Source of the DNA: Bradysia coprophila
Lineage: Eukaryota > Arthropoda > Insecta > Diptera > Sciaridae
DNA length: 64,000 nt
Assembly (NCBI RefSeq): GCF_014529535.1
Contig: NW_023503496.1
Coordinates: 1,488,001 to 1,552,000, forward strand
Reading direction: 5' to 3'
Positions 38,141 through 50,070 of the stretch are shown in pieces. Below the pieces are notes generated by a model. It was not told the DNA's origin, did not search any database, and worked only from the letters and a program-made list of their open reading frames with translations. Each line of letters opens with the position of its first letter. Position 1 is the stretch's first letter. Made by a program: the position numbers and the translations under genes.

Positions 38141-38389
38141 TTTTCGATAATTGAACTTACTTTGCAAATGGCAAATTTTGCCAAGTTTCAGCAAATTTAG
38201 AAAACCATTTTCACAAAGAATCGGCTCTGTTCACTCGTCGAATAAATTGATTTATTTTAGGTGAAATAATAGCAGTGAAAATTATCGCAATATCGCCTTC
38301 GGCTCATGCAATAACTCTCCAAGTGTCTAAATAAACATGTGGACTGAGGTGAATAATCTACTATTAAAAAAGTGTTTTTTAGACCCGTA

Positions 38390-39150
38390 CGAAGTACTGG
38401 GGTCTTATAGGTTTACGCATACGTTTGTAACACGTCGAATTGGACTCCCCGAGTAAGGGGAAACCTATTGTGGTTGTCTAGAGATGCCAAATCCGCGAAA
38501 AAAAAATGTCCGTCTGTCCGTCTGTCTGTCTGCACGATAACTTGAGTAAAACGCATCCGATTTTGAAAATTCTTTTTTTTCCCGTTTGGTAATGTCAAAA
38601 GACAGGCTAAGTTCGAAGATGAGTGATTTTGGATCGACCCCTCCCGAGCTGTGGCCCAATAAGTGCTTTACGGTTTTTCGAAGATATCTCCGGACATTTA
38701 AACGTTAAACTAGTAAGTGATACGTCAAATAAAAGGTATTTACAATACCGATCGACAAAAAAAAAGTTTATGGAAATCGGATGACCGACTCGTGAGTTAG
38801 ACCCCTTGGTGTGGAACAGGCACAGGGCGGCAAGCAGTTTTTGCTTGTAGGTCGGCCACATTTGAACATATTTCGTCTGTTTTAGCTTTATTAGATAGGT
38901 ATTGACCGTACCAATCAGGGAATTTTTTTTTATGAAATTATGTTCTCCGGAGCGTGAGCTAGGTCTCTTGGAGTGAGCTCTTATCTGGCTACTCGGAAGT
39001 ACAGTGAACGTGGTGTATTTTGACAATATCTCGAGTAAATTTTGACCGAATTTCATGATTATTTTTTTTGTTTGAAAGGTATTAACGAATGTAAAGCGTC
39101 GGTACTATTTCCGGTCTCCTAACAAAATGGCTGCCGGCGGCCATATTGGA
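38390..39150. repeat. Inverted copy of the 7.9-8.4 kb dispersed repeat
   Basis: AGACCCGTACGAAGTACTGG, the (GTCCGTCT)n-type stretch at 38507-38535, AACTTGAGTAAAAC and AGGCTAAGTTCGAAGATGAG are reverse complements of motifs at 7.96-8.37 kb. Here the octamer array is only about three units. Sequence related to the family continues to about 39.15 kb (TGACTCACGAG/GAGCTTCGG-type segments), and CGTACGGG ends recur at 39.41 and 39.58 kb. Confidence 0.75.
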
Positions 39151-39254
39151 TTTTAGTAAAATAGAAATATCTTGGGAAAAATGATACTTAGAGAGTTTCT
39201 GTTAACATGGAAATAATTTGTTATGTGTGTGGGGTTTCAGAGATTCCATATACG

Positions 39255-39330
39255 GACATCTATATATACCTATATACAGCTATATTGAGCTATATACAGG
39301 CATATAGAGCTATATAATAGCATATTCCTC
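39255..39330. repeat. Degenerate TATATA(C/G)AGC short tandem repeat
   Basis: Irregular units of TATATACAGC/TATATAGAGC/TATATTGAGC, with a second patch at about 39355-39380. Confidence 0.75.
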
Positions 39331-39380
39331 TGTGAAATGTTTATTTACAGTGAAATATAGGTAAATATAGCGGTATATCG

Positions 39381-41479
39381 CTGTTTAAATAGGAATTTAT
39401 GAAATTTGTCTTCGTACGGGGCTGTCTATATTGCCTCCGGCAATTTAGTTGTATATGATAACAAGGCAAAGAGTGGATAATGTAAGTGATTTTAAAGGGA
39501 GAATAGTTTTTCAGCAGAGAAGAAAATGAAGTAAGAGAAATGAAGAGTTTCACATTAAAGGCTTTTGATACGAATAGGTGTTTCGTACGGGTCGGCGTCA
39601 GCTATGTTTTTTTTCACAAAAGCGTCAAAGAATATACTTGAAACGTTCCGACATATTCTGCTTCAACAGCCGTAAACAAATTCGAAAACAATCCAAATAT
39701 TTTCGAATCCTAAAAACGAAACCGTGCGAATTAATTGCAATTGTAATTATTGTTACCGAGTGGAATAACTGAAAACTGAAAGAGAAAAAAGTCATTGAAT
39801 TATCATAAATCATAAAAAAATGACTTGTGCAACACCCAGCCACAAAATGGGTTGACTTTTTCATGCAAATCTCTAACAGATCTCAAGATTTCAATCTTTC
39901 GGTCTGATTTCATTTCGAATAATTCATTTCACAGATTTTTTTCTTGCTGTTAAGATAATGTCGACAATTGTAAAATGAACCGAAAAAATGTGTGTTTCTC
40001 TCACACGATCTGGTGTACATACGAAATTCTTCTTACATTGCTTGCGATGTTAAAATAATTTTTTTTATTGTTTTATTGCAAGCAACAAATTACGAGAAAA
40101 ACAGAGAAATAACTTAAAAGTCTTAAAATGGAAACAAACAAAAAATTTGTCACAATCCTAATAAGATTCTGATGTTAATAGGGAAAAAAAAGCATTTGGA
40201 ATTTTATCGCTGAAAAATTTCACTTTCTTTCAAATGCGATTACAAATGCACAGTAGCGCATTGCATACTTAATTAATGTTGTAAAATGAAATTGTGTTTA
40301 TGATACGGTCCGATTGATTACGTCGTATCGTGTGGCGAAAATCACATTTTGCTATCCATTTACAATTCAAACATTATGCGGTAATAATACGAAAAATTTT
40401 TAGGTTCAACAACCGAATGGCTTTTTCCATTTTTTTGCTTTAAACAATTTTTTTTTCAAAATATTTTTCGTTTTTATTTTATTGGATTTTTACTGCCGGC
40501 AATCTAATCATCGCACCGTAGATTTTGTTGTTGTTTGAATTCATTGAATGTTTTTCCATTATTTTGAAATGATCGCACTAAAAATAAGTGAATTACTGGA
40601 AAAGTACAAGCAAAGTAATTAAATGAATCGAAGAGCTTTAATTTTGACGCGGAACAATATATATTTAAAATAAAGCTGTTCATCGTCAAAAGATCCAGTG
40701 TAGGATTTATTCGTTCGTACGGTCTCTTAACATCACCTGTCAAAGTCAAAGTTTCGAAAGTTCTGAAGTCTCTAGTCTGTAAAAGATGGGTTCTGTCACC
40801 TTACTTTTTCCATGATCCTTCCTAAGGAATACCCTAAATCTATACATTGTTCCAGTTCGAACAGTTAGCACAAATTTCTACAGTTAGCACAAATGACTAA
40901 TTCCGAAAATTTAGCGCAAATTTCGAACAGTTGAGGTTGCGGACCATAATTGTGTCGGATTCGGATTTGGTATCGACATTACTCAAAGTGAGAGAGGTAA
41001 GAAATGACAGAAGTAAGAGAAAAAAAACGGTTTAGAGAGTTTATCTCAGTAAGTCGTAAATTGTAGCCTTTAGGGTGGTAGGATGTAGCGTCGTTAGCCT
41101 GTTGTCTGAAGTACCTAATTTGGACTATCATGGGACGTCATTCAGAGTAGTTGTGAAAATAGGTCCGTTCCAGGGTTGTTAAAAATATCAATCGTCATCA
41201 CCATAAAAGCCAACACAACCTCACTTCGCACTCTTAACGAAAGAATTGGTCTGAGTTGCGGTTATGTTTGATTCTGGGGATTTCGGTCGGCTGTTTTTAA
41301 CCTGTCAAAATTTGTTTTGACCATACGATGGAACAGACCAAAGTTCGAGTAAAGCATTTTTCGGAGTTATGAAGACGGTGGAGTAAAAACTACTCCGAAT
41401 TATTTTCTATTCACTCGTAGTTTATGCAAAGTTATTCACGAAACATTTGGAGTAATTATGTGGAAACTCGGAGGTATTT
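39381..41479. other. No gene recognised
   Basis: Very AT-rich. Near 40855-40935 the phrase CAGTTAGCACAAAT recurs in short direct copies. The segment at about 41265-41340 shares sequence (CTGTCAAAATTTGTTTTGAC, TACGATGGAACAGACC) with the one near 25.09-25.13 kb, another dispersed repeat. Confidence 0.45.
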
Positions 41480-41757
41480 AACCTGGGCAAAGATTCTCAT
41501 GCTGTTCGTAACTTTAACCTGTCACATACGTCTATTCATCTGTTATCGATACGACGACCGAATTAATGACAAGCTCTGGGTAATGTGGATCTTTGTATAG
41601 TAAAATGCCGAGACCCGACAATAATACTAGTCAAATGCTTGCCGTATATAACAGGTTAAGAATTCGTTACTTGACAACTCTTATGGGGTTCTTATACATG
41701 CAACTGTCAAATTACGAATTCTTAAGTTACGAACAGCATGAGAATCTACGCCCAGGT
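41480..41757. repeat. MITE-like element, TIR ACCTGGGC..AGATTCTCATGCTGTTCGTAA
   Basis: ACCTGGGCAAAGATTCTCAT / GCTGTTCGTAACTT at the left, AAGTTACGAACAGC / ATGAGAATCTACGCCCAGGT at the right, about 36 bp each. A second inner inverted pair (TAAGAATTCGTTACTTGACA / TGTCAAATTACGAATTCTTA) lies at about 41655-41724. No convincing target duplication. Confidence 0.8.
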
Positions 41758-42703
41758 TCCATTATTGTGTAAAGCTAAGCCTTAAATCCACTACATCTAA
41801 ACAGATGAATACCGAAATGCTCAGGTCGTTTAGATTGATTGATATGGTGAGTTAATTGGTGAACTCATAATCGTCCGCTAGACAAATGGCTGAATGTTTC
41901 AATATTTCCGAAAAACATTCCCACTTGATCGTGACCAATATGACCATTCCTGATGTCATTTTCGATTGCGTAATTTGCATAAACGAATTTTGCTTATGGA
42001 TTGTCGTAAAATTTAACACAAACAATAAATATAATTGTGTAACGAACAACAATTAATTTCATTCATAGTCGGCGCAACCATAACTTAACCATTATGTATG
42101 TGGGAATGTAGCGCTTTCTTTACCTTCTTTTCCTTATTCTCGACATGAACGATTTGAAGTGACATATGTAACCGTTTTTGATATTTGCTTCCTCTATAGA
42201 TAGCACTGTGTCTACTTTCGTGCTCCCACAAAACGTAACATTTGTCTGACTTTGATGTTCATATTTAACAAAAAACAAAAATCATTTCATGCTGATACTG
42301 ATACATATATGACTGTTGCGTGATGAACCAGAGATACATCAAAAAAATCAAATTTCTATTTTACAGTCGTCGTCGTCGTGTTCTGAAAATCTGTCTCTCG
42401 TTATTTCGATATGTGAATTTAATTGGGCTGGTGATCATTATTAGGAAGATATAAATGAAGTCTGACAATAAGACAGGGAAAAAATCGCTCAAGGGCTCAT
42501 TTTCGACATGCCAAAAATGATCAGTGTAAAATGTCGTATCTTTTTCGTAGAGTCATCCAACTACTCAAGACAACATTTCCAAACCTACCGTCAAAACTAC
42601 ATTTTCTTTTCAGAGGCAATCTTGAACGACATGGTCATACGTTAACGGTTTTATAGATTATTTTGAAGTACGTTTAAGATGTCAAAAAAATGACACGAAA
42701 TAG
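41758..42703. other. No gene recognised
   Basis: Intergenic. A short GTC microsatellite lies at about 42367-42379. Confidence 0.45.
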
Positions 42704-42860
42704 CAGGACCGCACTAGCCATATGGCGAAATCTAGCCATCCCGCGTCAATCTTGGTTTTATCTATTGAAATTCCAACATTGGCACTTAACCTTTCGAGTA
42801 AGATTTTGTGTCCATAGAATGAATGCCCGATGCGCCCTCAGGCAGTCCAGTCCGGCCCTT
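42704..42860. repeat. Diverged relative of the 12355 hAT MITE
   Basis: CAGGACCGCACTAGCC at the left and GTCCAGTCCGGCCCTT at the right resemble the CAGGACCGGACTGGC ends of the 12355-12496 element. The right end and any target duplication are decayed. Confidence 0.5.
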
Positions 42861-43321
42861 AGCTTTGTTTAGTTCTTAAATTTTTTAAACAACCGCTCGG
42901 CAACAAAGAAAATTTCAAATAAATGATATTAACTTGATACTACTGCGGTTGGGTTCCCAGTCAGGGTGTACTACCCTATCATTTCTTTGGAGAATTCATT
43001 CGAATTGAGGTTATGTTTGTACTTTTGTAAACATGAACCGTTATTTGAAAAGGATGTTTTGGCGTATACAGGTCCAGCGTAATTATTTTACACAATGAGG
43101 CTAGTGTAATTACATACTTAGATTCAACTGTAAGAACTGCGTACAGTCAATTATCAAACGTCAAATAACAATTGCTTTTATTGTCAACCTTCCGAATAAC
43201 ACCTCTCAAATAGAGAAAGGAAAAGCGAGCTTGTTAAGAATAGAAGCCACTCCATGGATGGAATTGGGTACAAATTTAGGATTAATAAATGAAAAATAAA
43301 TTTGCATGTCAAAAAAAAGCG
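42861..43321. other. No gene recognised
   Basis: Unique AT-rich sequence with no supported feature. Confidence 0.4.
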
Positions 43322-43470
43322 AGCTACCACCGGTCAGCAGTGTTCTTTGATTTTTTTATTTTTTACAAGTTGCAAACGTGCATTGGTACATTATACCACC
43401 TGAAAACACGTGCTTCCACCTACGTAATAAACGCATACTAAGCGAGCTAACCTTAATCTATTATCATTTT
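43322..43470. repeat. Dispersed repeat shared with 54.0-54.3 kb
   Basis: GGTCAGCAGTG, TTTTTTACAAGTTG, ACACGTGCTTCCACCTACGTA, GCATACTAAGCGAGC and CTTAATCTATT occur in the same order at about 54010-54290, where a ~150-bp segment is inserted. Confidence 0.7.
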
Positions 43471-44130
43471 ACGTAAAAATATTATAACAGCTCCGTCTGC
43501 TTCTTACACATCCGCTCTATTCTTTCGTTACCGTTTTCAACATTCAATCATTCTTCCGGTACAGTTATGCTCGTGCATTATCAATAATTTTATTCAAATT
43601 TATTCCGAAATTTCAATTTAATTTTTGTCGCTTAGCAAGGTTAACTATCATCAGTGATAATGCCGGTCGTGTTAAACGAAACCAAAAAAAATGGGTCTCA
43701 TAAATCGATTTACGAAATTTGTGTAACATTGATGTGGAAATGTCAGTTTGACCATTTTTTTTTTCTTGGATGCCGATTGGTAGCACATGTTATATATGAG
43801 GAAATTTGCATACATTTATTGCAAATTCCAATTATCAATAGTGTAAGACAATGATGTGACATTCAAGGTATTTTTGCATCGAATATTTGCAATTGTTAGG
43901 TGTGAAAATCTTCACCTTTAGATGCGGAAACTAGAATCACTAAACGGATATTCTTTGTAGAGCTGCGTGAAAACCTTCACCTATGCGTTCATTCGTTTCC
44001 TTTTATAGAGCTATGACTTATACCATCCTGCCATAGAGGTGTAAGATGGACTTTCGCTAAAGCCTCTGAAGAGGTCAAGTTTGTCCTGACCTGAATCTGA
44101 GATTTATCATTTGAAGTCTGGTAATTTCGA
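43471..44130. other. No gene recognised
   Basis: The frame at 43654-43854 is short and lacks support. Otherwise featureless. Confidence 0.4.
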
Positions 44131-45290
44131 GTTTTTTAAACTAAACGGAACCCGATCTGCATTTTTTAGGAGACGTGAATGGATTTCGGACGATTCAGGT
44201 TCCATCAGGTTGGAAAGGAAATCTTAATTTCGAACTTCAGTTGAAGATCACTAAAATCTCTTTGAGTGTAAGGACTAGTCATTTCAATTGAAAGGAACCT
44301 GGCTGGCATCACTGATGTAAGTTTAAGTAAATTTACCACAGTGTTACCAGCTAAGTTCCTGTCATATAAAACGTACCTGGCTGGCATCACTGATATTAAT
44401 TTACCTCAGTGTTGCCAGACCGGTCCCTTTCAAATGACTTACAGTAAGGTGTACGAGTGGCGCTTCAGTAATGTCCTATTTTTCTCTTTCGATTCTTTGG
44501 GTGAATGGTCATAACCTATATCAAGCTGGCGGTTTAGTCAGCGAAAAGAACATTTTGTGTAATTACAAAAGAAAAGGAGGGTCTCGCGTTACCGAAAACT
44601 CAGCATCAATGTCGCTAATTATGTAACAAAAGTCCGTGGTCTTTGAAGGAAATGAAATGTTCCACCGAACTAAACGGAACCAGATCTAAATTTTTTAGGA
44701 AACGTGAATTGTTTTCAGATTCAGGTTCGATCAGGTTAGATAGGAAATTTTAAGTTCGCTTTTCAGTTGAAGATCATGTTCAGAAAAATCTCTTTGACGT
44801 TAAACAGCGTAAAGACTAGTCATTTGAAATGATCCCTGACAAGCATCACTGATGTAAGTTTAAGTAGATTTACCTCAGTATTTCCAGTCGATTAATGTCA
44901 TTTGGCTGGCTGGCATCACCTATGCAAATTAAAGTAAATTAACCACAGTGTTCCCAGCTACTTATAAAAGGGACCTGGCTGGCATCATTGATATAAATTT
45001 ACCTCAGTGTTGCCAGACAGGTCCCTTTCAAATGACTTACAGTGATGTGTACGAATGGCGCTTCAGTAATGTACTGTCCTATTTCTCTCTCTCTCTCTCT
45101 CTCTCTCTCGATTATTTGGGCGAATGGACATAACCTATATCAAGATGGCGGCCCATTCTGCGATAAGAACATTCGAAGTTGCAAAAGAAAAGTGAGGGTC
45201 TCACGTTACCGAAAAATCAACATCAATGTCGCTAATTATGTAACAAAAAACCGTGGTCTTTGAAGGAAACGAAATGTTCCACTGTAAAAT
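44131..45290. repeat. Tandem duplication (~550-600 bp unit) containing shorter repeats
   Basis: Unit 1 (about 44131-44665) and unit 2 (about 44668-45290) share, in order, CTAAACGGAACC.GATCT, TTTTTTAGGA, TCAGGTTAG, ACTAGTCATTT, TGACTTACAGT, GTGTACGA.TGGCGCTTCAGT, GTCGCTAATTATGTAACAAA and CCGTGGTCTTTGAAGGAAA. Within each lie two or three copies of CTGGCTGGCATCACTGAT...CAGTGTTGCCAG, whose ends invert (GGACCTGGCTGGCA / TGCCAGACAGGTCC). A CT dinucleotide run sits at about 45086-45109. Confidence 0.85.
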
Positions 45291-46260
45291 TGTTCCTCAT
45301 CATGTGCAACATCTTCCTGGAAACAACTCTGTTGTCTTAATTAATCATTTTTTTAAGCGATTAAAAAACATGCACCGCCAACAAGGAAACTCAAAAAGAA
45401 GAACCTGAATCTCGGTATAATGAAAAAAATAAATTTTTTAAATCATCAAAAATGTCATAAGAAATCTAGAATCGCACAAAAAAAATGGTGAATGATTCAA
45501 TTGTCATTCCGAAACATTAATCTTATTCTTGTTGGCACATTATGTAGCCAAACAAATGCGACGTTACAATGCTTCTAGTTTTTATATTTCATCGAGCAAC
45601 AAAAACAAAGCCACACGAAAACATGAAGATTTTTATTGCAAAAAGAAAAAAGAGAGAAAAAAAAACCGACAAACATTCATGTGAATTTAACAGATTAAGC
45701 TTGTCTCTAATAAACATTTAATGCGGAAATCGATTAATAGCTTTTTTGCTTGTAAATCTTATTGACATTGACATCTACCGAAAATGTGCGGTAATTATTC
45801 ATAGTTTTGATGATTCGAACGGATTATATTGCATAGTAAGTCACATAATGATGCGGGACTGTTCATATTGAATGGATAAAGTGGTGCAATTAAGCATTGG
45901 CTATTGTCAAATTACAACAAAGGCTTCCCATAAATTTGCAGTAAGAGAAAATTGATCTTGAATTCATTGTACTATTTCGATTCTTTATTTTGACAGAGGT
46001 CAAGTCTAGCTTAGTGCCTGGTAACATTTACTTATAATAAAACAAAAACTATTCCAGAAGCCTTAACATTTCATGTTCATGTTTCCCTTTTGATCTACTG
46101 TTAAAGTTGACAGCAAAACAACAAAATATATAAATTAGGTCTCTTTCGTGCTACAATGTATAGATACAGTTACGCCAGTTATTCTAACTTTGTGCTTTCA
46201 GCTTCCATTCCCAAAAGTTGACTTTAAGTAAAAGATCTTCTGTGAAAGTTGACAGCAAAA
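45291..46260. other. No gene recognised
   Basis: AT-rich. At about 46110-46152 a partial copy (GTTGACAGCAAAACAACAAAATATA, AATTAGGTCTCTTTCG) precedes the foldback at 46261. Confidence 0.45.
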
Positions 46261-46549
46261 CAAAAGTTAAATTTGAATTAGGTCTCTTTCGCCCTGCTAC
46301 GTGTAGTACAACAACTTGCGTAATGCGTAATCCACTCATAGATGCTAATATGACGACTGGGTCGTTTCGACGGATAGAGGGAATATGTCGAATGACAGTT
46401 GGGATTTTGAGAGAGAATTCAATACATTTTCTCTCAATTTCAAAATCATTCGACATATTCCCTCTATCCGTCGAAACGACCCAGTCGTCATATTATCCTC
46501 TCTCTGCTCATTGCAACTCGAAAGAGACCTAATTCAAATTTAACTTTTG
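46261..46549. repeat. Two-level foldback: 31-bp outer and 49-bp inner perfect arms
   Basis: Outer arms: 46261-46291 (CAAAAGTTAAATTTGAATTA...TTTCG) and its exact complement 46519-46549. Inner arms: 46347-46395 (AATATGACGACTGGGTCGTT...GAATGA) and its exact complement 46446-46494, with a loop that also pairs (TTTGAGAGAGAATTC / TTTTCTCTCAA). This looks like one MITE inserted inside another. Confidence 0.93.
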
Positions 46550-46719
46550 TTCCACTGTAAACATTGACAGACAGGAGGACAAAAGGAAATTTTAAATAAG
46601 GTCCCTTCAGCGTTGCTTTGTGTAACCTGAAGTCAGTGGTATTTAAGTAACTTTCCAGCCAAAATATTGTAAATCCAACGAGTTGGGTAAGTAGGCCAAA
46701 GTCACAAGGACTTTCATAC

Positions 46720-46901
46720 CTAAGAGTAATTCACGCCGTAAGTGCGGTCGAAATTCAAAATGGAAAGTGCGGAGGTCTTTCTAACGCAGCGTCATTTTCA
46801 TACAATGAAGCGTTGAAATGTATTTTTCGGTTCACTTTTTCATCGAATCGTTCACTTAAAATTCAAATTTTAGGCACACTTACGGCGTGAATTACTCTTA
46901 G
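46720..46901. mobile_element. hAT-type MITE, 182 bp
   Basis: CTAAGAGTAATTCACGCCGT / AAGTG and the exact inverse CACTTACGGCGTGAATTACTCTTAG are the ends. TTTCATAC flanks both (46712-46719, 46902-46909), a perfect 8-bp duplication. Shares the terminal CTAAGAGTAATT with the 23973 element. Confidence 0.93.
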
Positions 46902-47152
46902 TTTCATACAAGCAATTTTGACTATGGTTTCGTTGCAACCAAACTGTCGATCGACTTATTTTAAGCCAATTGTGATGTCACAAGAAAATTACGTCACATA
47001 CTCTAGACTTTCGCTCATAAATTTGTACTTCTAATTTAGCTTACGGTCACTCGGTGCTAACTCTGTCGATAGTTACTTTTGATGACAGCACTGAAAAAGC
47101 GTTACGTAATTTATGAATGATCCCATACCACAAAGATATGTGAAATACAAGA

Positions 47153-47334
47153 CATAACAGTGAACATAGAAAATATTCGGAGACTGATGACAGTAGGCAC
47201 TGCGTGAATGGTTTTCGTTGTATGAGTTAAGACACTCAATACAAACAATCGTAAGCTGTAGCTCTTAACACTAAAGCCTCCAAATTTGACACTTTTCAGT
47301 GTTCATGCTAGGAGCAGTGCTGCTGTGACATAAT
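47153..47334. repeat. MITE family copy C (inverted relative to A and B)
   Basis: CAGTGAACATAGAAAATATTCGGAG, ...GAGTTAAGACACTC..., CTCCAAATTTGACACTTTTC and GTTCATGCTAGGAGCAGTGC are the reverse-complement order of copies A and B. Confidence 0.8.
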
Positions 47335-48770
47335 TACAGTGTTGCTACTCTACGAGATATCGTTCATTCAGCATAAATAGTTTTGTCAAAGCAGCTCTCT
47401 AGCAATATCACTCGAATTGTTTACAAAATCAGGAGGCCAAAAATCGTACAGTGTCCGCTTGTAAATTTCATTATTTTAGAAGTGTATGAATACAGTGATA
47501 TTGGTTTTGTATATCGAGCGACTGACAGTTCGTTTGCTCTACTGTAAAGTACACTTTACAGTTGAAAGATGGATAAAAGTCATCACTTTCCACATTGAGT
47601 GACAATTTACTCACACAAAGTCGGTGAAATTGACGGAAGTGAGGCACATGATCTGATATTACGATAGGAAATAAATCAGATGTCAATTTGCTTAAGAGTG
47701 GGCGAATGATTTGCTTCTTTCAACAAATCATTCAATGTGCCATTACGACACGATCGCAATAAATGGGTCTCATCGATCACAATGGTGCTCGCTCCAAAAA
47801 TGGCCTTGCAGACGGTTAAATAAATTAATTTAATAAGAAAACATTTTCAATAGAGTTATCTTGAGTGCATTAATTATCACAAAAGTTTATTTTTTTCCGT
47901 TTCGTTATAAAAACAAAATTCCACAAGTCATACGAGTTACGAATCGTTAAATAAGTATTCTCAATTGTCCTTTTCCGAAAACATACGTTCGGCTTTTATA
48001 ATTCCGATCTGTTCGTCTATTATGTCCAATCATCAAATGATCATTACGGTCTTGGTAATGAATGTGTTTAATTCAATCAAATTCAGAGAATAGACTTATT
48101 AGAGTCTCTGTTTCAATGTCAGTTGATTTATATTATTGCCAATCATGTAATGACGTTGTCGAATATTGAAAATCCGATGATGATGAAGAAGAAAAATAGC
48201 CGAAATGTGAACGAATAAAAGATGTGCCCCATTAATTACACAAACATTGAACAAACAAAATGGAATATGCTGAAAGATCGTTTCAATTTTGCTTTTTTTG
48301 GCGCCAAATGATTAATGAACCATAAACTACGATTGAGTGCTATAGAGAGGTATGGTGGACGTATGAAAATAAACTCTAAAATGTTTATTGATTAGTGAAG
48401 TGGTTAGATATTTCTCTCGTTTTTTTCTTTTGCTCAATACATCACTTCATTAACAATTTATTTGCATTTTGCATCGCGTATGAAATCCGCTGATTTAGCG
48501 TGGTATGCTTCACTGTATAAATAACGTTGAATGGAACATCGGTTATTACAATTTCTGTTTTAAGATTTACGTTGGATTTTAATTAGCAAGTCGAAAAGTC
48601 AATAAAAATCGAAAAAGATTTACTGCATACATCACTGATGTATTACATCATGCAGGCTAAGGTAACCGAGGTAAACCGCACAACCTAAAAATGGTGGGTC
48701 ATAGTTTTATGTCCCAACAACTTTAGTAAACTATAAGCAAAATGAAACATAGTGAGATCGTTGGGAAATG
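47335..48770. other. No gene; one repeat relic
   Basis: 47415-47462 (GTTTACAAAATCAGGAGGCC, CGTACAGTGTCCGCTTG) is a half copy of the MITE at 63002-63133. The rest is AT-rich without support. Confidence 0.5.
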
Positions 48771-49390
48771 AATAGTTATTTGTTCACCGAGGGAAGAAAA
48801 CTTGGAAATTTCATGTCAAGAGTGTTCAATTAGTCCTTCGATAAAATTCAATTTCCAACCTTTTTCCCAAGGTTAACACAGCGTTTTTCACAACAAAGGC
48901 TGCCGAAGTTTCACCTGACACGGTGGGGTTGAACAAAACTTAAATAGAGTCGCGATACCACCTCTGAGTTTTATTCGTGTTATTATTGAGAGACTCGGGT
49001 ACTACAAGGAACCACATTATATCTTCAAGTACCCGTTCCTTTAGGATGAGTGGATGTGTTATCCATTCTTCATAAATAAGTGGTTTGAGTTATTTAAAGC
49101 AATTCTTACAATAATTACGTGTATCTGCAGTCGGTTAAAGCCGAAACGGCCGGATGGATCGCGGACTGAATGTGGTTCCTGATAGTACTCGAGTCCCTCA
49201 ATAAGAACATGAAGAAAACTCAGTGGTGCTGTCGCGGCTCTATTTTAGTTTTGTTCAACCCCACCGTGCGGAAGGGAGAAAATGACCTTTTTCTCGCCTG
49301 CGTACTAAAAACGATTTCCATGTTCTCGATTTCAGTTGATACCCTTCACTACCAGTAGCTATACGTAACAACGCGAAAGAGAACATTTTT
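48771..49390. repeat. Dispersed repeat interrupted by a nested foldback
   Basis: The left part (ATAGTTATTTGTTCACCGAGGG, TTCACAACAAAGGCTGCCGAAG) and right part (GGAAGGGAGAAAATGACC, TTCTCGCC) belong to the family seen at 22.5 and 58.7-58.9 kb. The insertion 48919-49268 splits them where the 22.6-kb copy is continuous (TTTCAGCGGAGGGTAG). Confidence 0.7.
48919..49268. mobile_element. Nested foldback element, ~350 bp, ~100-bp arms
   Basis: CACGGTGGGGTTGAACAAAA, TAGAGTCGCGATACCACC, GAGACTCGGGTACTA and GGAACCACATT at the left return inverted (AATGTGGTTCC, TAGTACTCGAGTC, GGTGCTGTCGCGGCTCTA, TTTTGTTCAACCCCACCGTG) at the right. No transposase and no clear target duplication. Confidence 0.85.
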
Positions 49391-49525
49391 CGTATGTTCG
49401 ACGTGTGATTAAGCTTATTCCCTCCACCCTAAAGATCATGAAAAAATGACGTTTTGTTGTAGCTTCGTTTGATGACAGTTCGGGGGAGAAAGAATCTATT
49501 TTCTACCCTTTTGTTTTGACACGGG

Positions 49526-49736
49526 CTCATCATCTGCCAAATAATTTTTACCAAAAAAAAATTGACTGAAAACAACAAAAATTTTACCAAAAAAGTCTGC
49601 GTCGCAAAGTGGCAAATGTTCAGGAACAGACCAGCAAGAAAATTTATCTGCCACATGCGACGCAGATTTTTTTGGTAAAATTTTGGTTGTTTCCAGTCAA
49701 ATTTTTTTTGGTAAAAATTATTAGGCAGATGATGAG
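49526..49736. repeat. MITE-like hairpin, 211 bp, arms ~90 bp
   Basis: CTCATCATCTGCCAAATAAT / TTTTTACCAAAA, TTTTACCAAAAAAGTCTGCG and TCGCAAAGTGGCA pair with TGCCACATGCGACGCAGA, TTTTTTTGGTAAAA and ATTAGGCAGATGATGAG. Target duplication not evident. Confidence 0.85.
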
Positions 49737-49929
49737 AAAAACTAAGCCAGCTTGTTTGAACTAAAATTGTGTGTAAAATTTAATTTTTGCGTAACGAAGC
49801 TGAAAGCGTCAACTCTAGCGATATCATTCATTTTAGAAATTGTACTTCATAGACTGCGTCACACTTTTCTCGAAGAGATTTTTGTTGGGATATCAGTCGT
49901 TTTAGAAGTGCTTTTTAGAACGAAATTCG

Positions 49930-50070
49930 GAAATTTGACGAAATAATGAATATTTGACGAAATTCGAAAATTTGACGAAATTCGAAAATTCGACGAAAAT
50001 CGAAAATTTGACGAAAATCGAAAATTTGACGAAATTTGAAAATTTAACGAAATTCGAAAATTTGACGAAG
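49930..50070. repeat. 18-bp tandem repeat, ~8 units
   Basis: Units of AAAATTTGACGAAATTCG with single-base variants. The period of 18 keeps frames open and produces SSNFRI hexapeptide repeats on the minus strand. Confidence 0.93.
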
